A stretch of 64,000 nt of DNA from Phoronis australis (Eukaryota; Phoronida; Phoronidae): the NCBI GenBank assembly GCA_002633005.1, contig NMRA01000103.1:222690-286689 (forward strand), given 5' to 3'. The notes under the pieces are model-generated. The model saw nothing but the letters and a program-made list of their open reading frames with translations, had not been told where the DNA came from and made no database searches. Shown piece by piece: positions 22,059-34,000 of this stretch. A program made the translations under genes and the position numbers. How positions within the stretch are numbered: the first letter of the stretch is position 1; each line of letters begins with the position of its first letter.

Positions 22059-25000
22059 CTGGAAGGAAATAACAGACTTAGAAAGGCCTTGCTCTCACAC
22101 TGTTGTCAAAAAGGCGTAAATACAACATTGTTTAAAGAAAGGACATGATGGCGATAATCACGGCGCTGGTGGAGATATTGTTGGTAGGACTAGTGCTGGA
22201 GATGAGGGTGATGACGGAAATGGTGTCAAGAAAGGTGATGATATTGACGACTGTGATTATGGTGATAACGGCGATAATAACAGACGTGACCTTGACAGTA
22301 TATGTAGGTCTCATGAACTGAGTACAGAAATGATGATGACGGATGATTGTGGCGATATGTGTTAATACATGCTTGGTGCCCCCCTTGGACGACACCTGTT
22401 TTTAGTACCCCCCTTCGGCAGGCGCCCGGCGGCAACTGACACCCTTGCTACGGGACAGAGTCAGTCACTCGACGCCATCTATAATTTGAATGAACCACAC
22501 ATGCCAGTTGGTCGAAAATGGCTTCAATGAAAACCTGCAAAATAGCCGTTTTGCCACACGAAATCAATACATAAAAATTTGAAAATGAACTTTGAAAGTT
22601 ATGTCATTAAATTATTCAATCATGGTCCTTTAAAAGTGTATCACTCATTTGTTATCAGCTTGCTATGACATGCTAGTAAAATGCATTCAAACATGTCTAC
22701 TTCGGCGCTCAATTTCATTGCAAAATGGAGGTGCATGGCACAAAAAGAGAAATTATAGATGAAAATTCTTTGAACGAGAAATTTTTCTACTTCTCACCAA
22801 ATCAAACTCATGAACTAAATCTAAAAAATCATTCTGTGATTTTGGGTATAGACTCTACCTGTTGGAATTACTCTTAAGGTGTTATAGGATTTCATTTCCT
22901 TTAGCAGCTTACTTCACAGGCAAAGCAAATACATGGGTTGTTCAACCCCATCAAACTCTGAAGCCGTTTTTCTTGAGCTGTTAATGGTTTCGATGTTCTT
23001 GTTGGTGGCGGAAATGGAATCTATTACTCCATATAAAGAATGTTGGGTTATTTCACCTTGGATTTATGTTTTAGATAGCTTATCAGGGTTTTGAGTGACG
23101 GCTTAACTGACCAATCAGAAAGGCTTAGCAGCATTCATGACACACCTTCTTTTCCAAGCCGCCATTTTACTCGACAAACAACACGTTACCAGGTAAAACT
23201 TGTTGTTTTTTGGCGACATTTCGCAAAGGGCGAAGCTTGCGATAGGTCAATTGCAGGATTAATTAAACCACTATGATTTTCTACGCATAAGTACATGAAA
23301 CAAGTGAGCGAAATGCTTTTGCATTAGTCGGTTCTACAATCCTTGTTGAGTTTGGATCCCAACCACCACGTGCCAAAATAGCATGCCAGGACCACAAGTC
23401 GTGCTTAATTTTGAATTGTACTCAATTCTCGGGAACTGAAGCGGAGGCTCATTTTGCTGGATCTGTATTCAACATAAATGTGTATTTAGTTGCCTCTCTA
23501 AGTGAATTCTGCAAACCTTTCTACAAAGTTGACTCTACTTCGTTGCGGAAATTAAGTGCGTGTGGCCGTTGTCACAACTTTTTAAACCACAAACTATACC
23601 TGTAATTGTTATAAAAATGTCATATTATGACGGACTCACTTCAAAAACTATATTGAACGTGTGAAGCGACATTACCGTTTTCTAATCGCTTGCTTCCCGC
23701 CCGGCACACTGAACAATGTATTCAGACAATAGTTCTTGTCGGCGCTACATGCCTCAAGTTTCTCGTCACAAGATCCATCGTCCTTCGGGTCACACGTGTA
23801 ACAAGAAAATCCTGCAGACAGAAAATGGCACCACGCTAATTAAAATATACACTATTGGCCAAGCTCAGCGCCTATAAATTTACTATACATGATTAGCACA
23901 TACTGATCAATTGCTGATTATATAATTGTCCAAATCTCGTGTGAAAAAGGCGAAATGCCGCTTATGGGATGGATGACGTCAATCAAGAGACCTATGGTTT
24001 GATTCCCAGTCCGGGTTCCGGATATTTCTGTGCCCTTAGTCTCCACAACAATTTTTTTTGTCTTGAACTTGTATAGAGATAAGGTACAATAAATTTATAG
24101 TTGTAAGACCTTCCTGAGAAGTTCGCATACTGTAAAATGGGATTTGGGACTTTTTAGCAATCTGACATCGTATTTTTAGTAAAATGTAGCAAAAAAAAGT
24201 CCGTTGATAGCAAATAACTGTATCAGTAACGTGATCAAATTTTACGAGAGCTTAAATTGCTGTTACAGTTTTCTAAGACATCATTGCGTTTTTCTTATGC
24301 TACATCTTTAATTTTTTTATGGAAATCATGACAATCATATTTCTGATGGACACTCATGCAAAGCCTTTACATAACAATTTCTAATACAGTTTTGGGGAAT
24401 AGTGCATAAACAATAGCACCTAAACGTTACATGTGAATCCAGTCTGCCATTTCTGATATGTGATCTTCCAAAGCTCAAGCCGAAGTGGGTACTACGACAC
24501 GCTTAGTACATAATGGAGATTTTCTGTTCTAGTTCTACTCTCATCCCAGTACATTCAAGTCAATAACTACGTAACCACCCTTGACCATCAAAATCAGGGA
24601 ATGGCAACCTTGTTCTTTTCATTAATTTCATTAATTACTAATGGTTAAAATATCTTTGTCTTAATTCAACTAAAAATCTCGGTGGTATAATCTGTCATTT
24701 TTTACCCTCAAACGTGTAAAAACGTGGATAATTACCGGCTGGTTCCGTTGGCTGAATCGTGGTTGGTTTCACTGTTGTCGGTTCTGTTGTCGTGGGCCTC
24801 AATGTTGTAGGTTCACTCGTCGTCGTTGGTTTCAAAGTTGTAGGTTCGGGTGTCGTTGGTTTCAATGTTGTTGGTTCGGGTGTCGTTGGTTTGAAAGTTA
24901 TGGGTTCGGGTGTCGTTGGTTTCAAAGTTGTTGGCTCGGGTGTCGTTGGTTTCAATGTTGTTGGTTCGAGTGTCCTTGGTTTCAAAGTTGTTGGTTCGGG

Positions 25001-28000
25001 TGTGGTTGGTTTGAAAGTTATTGGTTCGGGTGTCGTTGGTTTCAAAGTTATAGGCTCGGGTGTCGTTGGTTTCAATGTCGTTGGTTCGGGTGTCGTTGAT
25101 TTCAATGTCGTTGGTTCGGGTGTAGTTGGTTTCAATGTTGTTGGCTCGGGTGTCGTTGGTTTCAATGTCGTTGGTTCTGTTGTCGTGGGTTTCAGTGTTG
25201 TTGGTTCAGTCGTCGTCGTTGGTTTCAATGTTGTTGGCTCTGGTGTTGTCGGTTTCCGCGTTGTCTTCGGTATGGTTGGACACGGTGCTAAGTTAAGGCA
25301 AACTCTCGAGTCTGTCTGAGTTGTGTCGATTAATGGGATGCCTACTACACCAAGAGTTGTGGTCTCCTTAGAACCACTGCCATGTTTACGGTGACTGTGA
25401 CTGTTATGTTTATGGTGACTGTGGCTGCCATGTTTATGATGGCTATGGCTGCCATGTTTACTCTTGGATCTTTTACTACGTTTTTCGTGTGTACGTTGCC
25501 TTTTTACGGTGCCTGATTTAAGCACCCACAGGTTTCCTAAAATCAAAGAAAGAACTTTAAAAACTTGGTTTTTGTCGCTTAAGATGTTCAACAGATTATT
25601 CAGAATACTTAACTCTATCCATGCACTTAAATGTGTATTCACTTAGCTTAGTGAAGTTTACTTGAAATCCGCCGACATATTTTCAACCACGCTCCGAGAG
25701 ATGTATATTTTACTTATTAAAGTTTTTTTCAACAATCATAGACATTTTCAATAGTGCAATATTTTTATTTATCCCATACGTGTTAAATCTGTCGAGGGAA
25801 ATACGGCCATGTCCTAAAGTTTTCCGTATTCACCTCCCGCACTACTTCAACAGTGACCTCTGACACGGAAAGTTCAAAAGGTAGGTCAATGTCGACTCGA
25901 CGTCGTTAGCCGGCTCGATTACCAAACGTTCGGAAAATAGTTTAAAGAAACATAATTAAAGCAGTGTAAATAACGCTCAATATACAATCATGTCTTAGGC
26001 GTAACATCTGGAACAGGACTGTTAATTATATGACAGTTCTGTCTCAGTTTTCATTCGCTAAATATTTTATCGTCTGCAACTCAGGTGCCGATTCATCTGT
26101 AATTACAATATCAAATATTGTTGTTATTTAACTTTTTTCAGGAGATGTTACAAGTTCAATGAAAGTTACCCTTGTTTTCATCTTCGTTGTCTCTTTTCAG
26201 GTAATAAATTGTCACATTTAAAACTGTTTCTTTTACTAGAGAAAACTTGCAGCCTAACATGCAAGTACACACATATAGGATGTGATCCGCCACGTGAACA
26301 GTTTGAGTGAAGTATTTAAAAAAACAGCGGAAAAAATTAAAGAAACTTTGGAATTCGAAGCGTATGGGATAAATACAAAAGGTACCTCGATTGGCATACA
26401 TTAAGTGATATCCCACTCGACATTATTCCGCGTAACGACCTCGACCTTCGGACTCGGTCGATACGCGAAATAATGTTGTCTTGTGGGATATTACTTCGTC
26501 AACGCCACTCTCGATACGTTATGTTTATATCTCACCTTTCTTTGCTGCTCATAACATTTCCACACTTGCATAATTTATGTGCCAAATGAGCGAGTTATTT
26601 TGTACGACGCCAATTGATTTTAAAGTGATATAATCGGCCACAGTGAAACATGAACGAAACACAGAAACAGTTTACAAAACCTTTTCATCAAGAACACGTC
26701 GACTTTCACTTGAATGTGTTTTAAAGAAACATTAAAACATAAAAGAAGAATTGCTAGTAACTGAAGATCCGGAAGTAACATACGCCTCATTCGTTGAAAA
26801 TGAACTATTAAATGGTTATTTGGTGAAACATGATTGTATTTGACGTAAGCTGACTTTAAAGACCACCTTCAATTGCACCACGCGCAAACCTAGCTCGTGC
26901 GCTATTTTAAAGGCAGCACTCTGATCAAAATGAAGTGGCTATTTGCCAAATGGAACAGTTTGGCTCACCAGTAACTTCTTAGTTACCGCGAGGATCAGTT
27001 GCTACGAAGCTCTGGTGCTTTCGGTGAATACCTACTCCCGCTACTGGTACCGCTGAATGTTCGAAATTACTGTTTCGGGCCGTTCTTTTATAATTGTTTT
27101 CTCGAGGTTAAGGCAATAAGGCGTGAAAAAGCCCTCTCATGTATCTGCTGACGTGACTGCATTTATGTGTTTAAATTCTGTGTTTCTGAAGCATTGCTAA
27201 GACTTTGTGGAGTGCCCAGTACACCTAAAATAACAAAAATATCCCCGAACACTTTTGAACCTTTTTGATTTGACTTCACTTTGGTCGGATATGTTTCTAC
27301 ATCAGAGTGCAATACACGAATTAAGTTAACCAAATATAAAAATACGTCACGCGGCAGCTGTCGTACATCGTGGATAAAAATGCTAACAGCTTGGTGTGCT
27401 ACAGCTGAGAAGCAATCCTTCTCACCGTAGCCTTTCAGAATCTTTCTTCGCAGCTCGCGTAGTTTTCTTTCTGTGCTAGCTTTCATTCCACGGTTGAGCA
27501 CATTAATCAAATCTCTTTCTTCTTTCATTAGACCAGGAAGTTCTTTAGAGCCCAGATGAGATTTTACTTTGGAAGGCTTGCCTAAGTAAAAAGACAAGAA
27601 TGTACATGTAACTTCAGTTAGTTTATGAACAGTCATCGTGGTTTTGCCCACCTCGCCGCTGATAGTTTTATCTCACCAAGTAGACCTACAACATAGGATT
27701 GTAAAGTATCTTTAAAGTTGCCTCGTCAAAATTTGCAGTTTTAGAAACGATCAGTGTCATAACCGTAGGAAGGTTTCTGTGTTCTACGTCTAAGAAGATG
27801 TGATCGCCTTCCCGACTGAAAATCAGTTTTGTCCAATTTCCGCTCGCCACCACCAACTCCACCTATGTAGGTCGCCATCACTCTCGAAATCTTACGGTTT
27901 TGCTTCGCTTAGGCTTTGTAGACTTAATGGAGTTATTGTAATGTTACAATGGGCTCTAACTAAAACACGATATCGGTCTACTGATTGTTATGCTACAGCG

Positions 28001-31000
28001 GTCTCTAAATAACAAACGATATCAGTCTATTGATATATAGTCAACTCTACATACAAGCACCACATGTTCTCCGACATACGCTCATGGGCTTGTGTCTAGA
28101 TAGCTTCAAAAACATGGTCGGGCAAGTTTGTATCTGACGTTCGTGTATTCGCTAGTTGGTCCTTACGCCCATATGGACTTTCATAATTCGATAATCGCAC
28201 CACCGAAGAGATTGGCTTGACGGGGATTGATGGGTAGAAAGGGTCCGGCCAGTACCCGACCAGGTGAGAATACTATAGAAAAAAAAGCGTTGGTCTTTTG
28301 TCCAAGTTGGGAGGCTCCCACCAGAGTTGATACACTAGTTTATGAGTTGCACTATTGACGTTTATTGGCAGTTTAGATATGTTACCCCGTCCGTTTGATG
28401 TTGATTTAACTGAACATTTCCGTGTCCTTGTTTGAGTCCCGTGACCACAGGTAGCGCTGCATGTACTCCAGTCGGACCATTTCCCACAAGGCTCTGTAAA
28501 AAAACCAAAATTATTGGTATGTTTAACAGTTTCGGTAATAGGAACAATTGTTTGTCAGATGACCTTTCCATGATTCTCCGAAAGCTGTGCACGCGTGCAC
28601 CTTTTCATTCAATCCCATATCAACCTTAAATACTAATACATGTACTGAACAGGTATCAATGTTTTCATTTGGACCATTTATCATTATAAAATTGGTTTGT
28701 CATTCCAAGGATTTGAAAGTGCGGAAAATCAAATATTACTTGAGACTATGTGCTCTATAAAACTGCTAGTCACATTACTTCTTGTCTTCCATTAATTAAT
28801 AATGTGAGTAGAAAGTAGTGTTATCAAAAGTTCGCCTCTTAAACGAAATCAAGTATGTACCCTAAAAGAATCGTCCGTAAAACCAAAAGAATTAGCATTC
28901 CTTTTGTTAGAAGGCGATCTTAGTCTATAGCATAAAATTTTGAAGATTTACGTTTTATCCGTCTTTACAGCTATTGTGTAAAAAACTGTAACAAAACCGA
29001 CGCTGCCGGAAGTCGCACATCTGAGTTCAATACCTTACCATCGTAGTGAGATATATAAATTCGAGTGTGATGATTGTACTAGTTTTGAGAGGGATGATGC
29101 TGAAGGAGAAAGAGAAGACGGAGATGATTACGGAGATGCTGAAGATCAAGATGGTTATGGTAATGACTATTGCGATGGCGACGACGAAGAAGATGATGAG
29201 GATTGTGTCTATGATGCATTAGGCAACTCGTACGCTAGCACTACATTGTACTGTACATGTATTTGCACGCAAGAGGATTAGGATGCAGACATATGGTGAT
29301 TGTAGTGTTAGCAGCGGCGGCGGTGAGGGTAATGAAGACGATGATCATGACGGAGACGAGGATGACGGCGACGATAAACATGATGATGAAGATACATGTA
29401 CATGTAATTCTGCATCTAATCATGATGATGATGGTGATGATAATCAAGTTGTTATTGATGATGACAACGATGATGACGATGGTGGTGGTGTGCAGCTGAT
29501 GTGGATGACGACGATAGTGATGATGACGATGGTGAGAAAGATTTTAAGGAGGCAGACACAGCGGTGGTGATGCTTAAACAATAAAGCCGGTGTGAGCAAA
29601 TGGGAACGATAGTGATGATGAAAGTGGTGGCACTCTGTTGAACGACAATTCCAGGAAACTATTTCCCTGGTCAAAAGGCTTTAAATTCATTAACAGTAGA
29701 GCGTATACATGTAGTTATGATTGATGACATCTTAAAGCAATTTCTTGCACCTCTTTAAATTAAAAGACCCTTATTAAGTCGATAAATGTCACCTATAGAC
29801 ACATAGAGCAGGGGCAGCGGGATTATTGCAATGCCTATTGATAGTCTGTTCAAATAAGGTAACAAAATTAGACGTGTTCTAAAATTAAAAAATTAATTAA
29901 ATGAACGAGTAGATGATTAACGCGACACGTGTTGTAAATTCGTGGCGTCTATTCTTTTTTCGGGGCAACTCATGGTCCAAAACAAGCTCAAATAAAATGT
30001 GCGGTTTGAAACACAACTCCCATCCAATACAACCATAACGTAACATAAGAATCGATTACAATTACACGATGAAAATTAATAACAAGAGAAGGTGGGATGA
30101 CGTGTCTTGTGGCTATTACAAATTTGTAATGTATTCACAGTATTCTATTCCATAGGACCACTGACGAAAAGACACACTGTGCTCACAGAAAAGATAGCGT
30201 GAAGCTTAGTTGATGGCCATTGTTGGATGGGAATAAAGGTCTAAAGACACAGTGCGGGTCTATGCAGCTCTCCAAAAACGAAAACAAAAATGTGTGAGAT
30301 AGATTTGTCTAAATGGGGAGTAATTGTCGTGAATTATAGTCAGTAGTAGACATGGCATTTCAGACACATACTCAACCAGACTTGATAACGATGTGATCCA
30401 CTGAACGGCGCCCTAAACAGCACTCTTAAAGTGGCTTAGAACGCATAATCCTGACTAAATTGCATTGTGCAAAGTGGTTCTCTGTCAAAGAAACAGAAGT
30501 CAGACTTTTCACCAGGTATTTGACGTTTTGTTCGTAAATATTTTGAATTTCTGTTGATGTCAAAGAGTTTTTCCTTTAGTTTCAAATTTCAAAAAATCTG
30601 ACAACTGCTCGTCTACCGCTCAATATTCATCATGTTTTCTCCCACCAGGCAACGCACGTTCCCTTATTTGGTATAAAAGGGCATAGATGTAGCATATTTC
30701 CATTATACATAAAAAAAATATCACCTTGAAACTTTCACGGAAAAAATGGCAATTATGCATTTTGGGAAATGTATATTGTGTAATTCTTTGAGCGCATGCG
30801 CGCATATATATTATTATGGGAGGGGGGTGGAAAATCGTGCTGGTGTGAAATAGCTGATATTTCGCCTTTGTTTCAAAAATCGTGAATATGACATTTTTTC
30901 TGAAAATTCTCGTAATATTCATAATGAATAACTCTCACAGTAGCATTACCGAGAAGTACGTGCGTCAAGATATGTTTTTCAAAAGTTTCGCATAAATGTT

Positions 31001-34000
31001 TACATCTATGCCTCTTTTAACTTCCTGTTTCTAAAACCGTGGACCCGCGCTGTTTAAATCAGTCATTTTGTGTATTCCGTTTTCTCATGACGCGCGGCGA
31101 ACATTCATCAAACCGTTTTATCTCACCGTAAGTCCGAAAAATCCCAAAACATATTTTAAATTGTCAAGAACTTTCCACGTAGCACGTGCATGTAAAATAA
31201 AAGTCAATGTTCGTTAATCTCAATTTTCTAGAAAGTGAGTGTAGAGAACAGTCTCCCGTTCAGTAAGGCTAGGACCTCGCTAAAAAGCAAGACTTCGTGA
31301 GATTACGCGAGAAGTTGCCATGTATTACAAATGAGAGCACGTGACTTTGGCTAGATTTTAGCTAGGTCCTAGCGTAGGTCCTAGCGTTACTGAACGCACG
31401 CCAGGTGTCAAGCTTATACAGTACTAGTTCATTAGCATGTGGTAAAACTAGTCCCACAAATCTTTATTCTTTGACCTCACCTACATAAAGAGTACCGAAC
31501 ACCATGATTGAACAAGCAAAAAGGTTCGCTACTGATGTTTTACTAAGCCCACGTGCGACTACAATGACGGTGCTCACCTGATAAAACTGTGCCCGAGTTG
31601 ACATTGCAAAGGTCGTCGCGACAACAGTAGTTACATCGACTTCCTAGGCGACCTACTGAGCATTCGTCTGGATTGTTGTTTTCTCGATTTAAGCACGTCT
31701 GTAGAAACACAAAAACAAGAGAGTGGAAAGATAGCACTGCACCAAATGACGAAGGCCACAACTTTGATGGCCCGTTTATGAACAGTTAGGGCCCCGAATT
31801 TGTGTCTACATTTTGATGAAGCTGACTGCGGACGGGCGGAAAGTGAACTTTTTTGACCAAACCATGCCTCGTACGCAACACCGTCCACTGGCTTCTTTCT
31901 AATATTGTACAATGCCTCAGTAGTCGGTTCTCATTCTGTGTTTCTCCAGTTCTAGTCGATGTAGTACTGAGGGCTCCTGTGGTGTACAGGGCCATATTAA
32001 ACAATGGTACCGCCGGGTCAACTGGCTAAGACATCTAATTGGTTCTCCATAATGGCTTCCGGCTTACACACCAATCAAATGTTTGTGCCGGTTGGACTAG
32101 AGAAACTGGCATAGTCAATCAAAAGTAGCCAATGGTGAATGAACCGTATGACACATAAGTACATGTACGTTGAAGCAAGTTATATGCAAATTGATTATTA
32201 CATGTTCTCAGTCGTTATCTCCCTTATCTGGAGCCCGAGTGGATTTTGTAGAATTATCGCCGTCGGGGCTGATGCCCTTCGGGGGAAAGTTCTCCAAAAT
32301 CCACGAGGGCTCTACGGGGATAACGGCATCGCCATGTATAACCTACATTTATACGCTCAGTATATGTGGTGCATGGCGAAGATGTTATCTCCCGTAATCT
32401 AGAGCCCCAGTGGATTTTGAAAAATTATCGCCTGAGAAGCGTTAGCCGCAAGGACAATAAATCTATAAAATCTTTAGATAAGGGAGTAACGTCTGGGAAC
32501 ATGTAATGATTTAAATATATACACAAATGTTTAAATGCTACACATTTTCCCATTTCACTGATGATTAAATATATTGCAAGACTACTTAATTAGTCATTAT
32601 CAGTAACCATTAATGTTTGTGATACTTGAAATCAAGAATTCACACATTTGTTTATTTGCATATACTCCTTCGAAAATATAAAAATATCCTAAGCGGTCTA
32701 GAACACGTTGTCCTAGATATACCTAACCGCTTGTGTGGGCCCACTGCACTGATCAACTGGAACCTTTTCATGCCTTATTAATGTATACTTAAACCCGACC
32801 TGAAGAGCTGGAGAAGTGACTCAAGGGTCGAGCAGTGTGTCCCCAGTGCCGGGAACTCGAACACACGACCTTGGGTAAAAGAAGTGGACACTTATCATAC
32901 TAAGTCACACTGACTCCACAGCATTCGTATAGTTATAGCTGTCTAAAGAAAAGTGTCATGGTTCGTAAATGGTGGCTGAAATTATTATACGTTTAGGAAG
33001 TACAAGTGCGGTAAAACTAAGATTTTAACTTTTTAATATTTTTAGATCATTTCAACGAGTTTATTTAGGATTCTTTGTTAAATGCAAAGAGAATTGTTCT
33101 GCGTTCCGTAGACCCAAGACACTGGCGAAGCACTTGCGGCGAAAATCTTCGATAAAGGAACGGTAACAGTGAATTGTATCGTACAATACATCATTTCAGC
33201 CTGATCAACCAATCACTAAGTGGTCGTCGTTTTGCTAAGGTACCTCAGAAAGGTCCCAAGTGTACTAGAGAAACACTCACGTGAAGTTACTTTTACGCAA
33301 GTTTCGCGCGTCTACGGAACACACCCTCTAATTAATTTACCAGTATGTTTGAACAGCCTTTGGTCGTTACCACGTTGCCATTTACAAGGTCGTACTGTGC
33401 AGAACACACCTGCAGGAAAGAACGTGAAGATGAATAAGCAAAAATCAAAAAGTAATTGGCCGCACACACGTGTGTACTGTCTTAGTTCCCTAATTACAAT
33501 CAGAGTATCGAAATTTCCCAAACTTATTTGTACACATGCGCATCCTGCTCCTTGAAACATCACTCCGCGTCCCAGGCAGTGGAACAGGATGAAAGCAAAT
33601 GAATAACGCGGGTGAACACTGACCCTTGCGTAAAAGGTGGATCCACAATGTGTACAATTAACGGCACTAAATGTAATTAGTTGTGACACAACCGGTGCAG
33701 TTGATCAACAGCAGTTATTTTCAGACTCATAATGGTACATTGAGTGTAGTTTAGGTAACATGCCTATTACCTTGGGACACGTTGTACCACACGGGCTAAT
33801 GGGCAATGCTTTGAATGCTGCGACGGCCACAAGTAATCGCACCGCGATTCAAGGCAGGCTAACACTTCGTTTTCCACGTTCATATTGATATCGGTAGAGA
33901 ACTCATGAGGTATTATATCAGGCTTGACTGAGAAAACCGAGCTCATTCGATACTCTGTTCGTATCTATCTTGTACAGACATCGCATTGAAAAAGACTAAC

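Noticed and set aside
24759-25319. Plus-strand ORF of 186 codons rich in Val and Gly
   Set aside because: It is the antisense of the PTTPEPTTLK minisatellite exon; the minus strand has the splice sites, matching phases and neighbouring domain exons.
29041-29570. Asp/Glu-rich plus-strand ORFs
   Set aside because: GAT/GAC triplet repeats explain them; stop codons interrupt and no start or splice sites fit.
30620-30922. 100-codon minus-strand ORF
   Set aside because: AT-driven composition (Ile/Phe/Tyr/Lys), no domain.
33312-33689. 125-codon minus-strand ORF, Cys- and Phe-rich
   Set aside because: Overlaps a plus-strand ORF of similar length and the end of a MITE; no family pattern in the cysteines.
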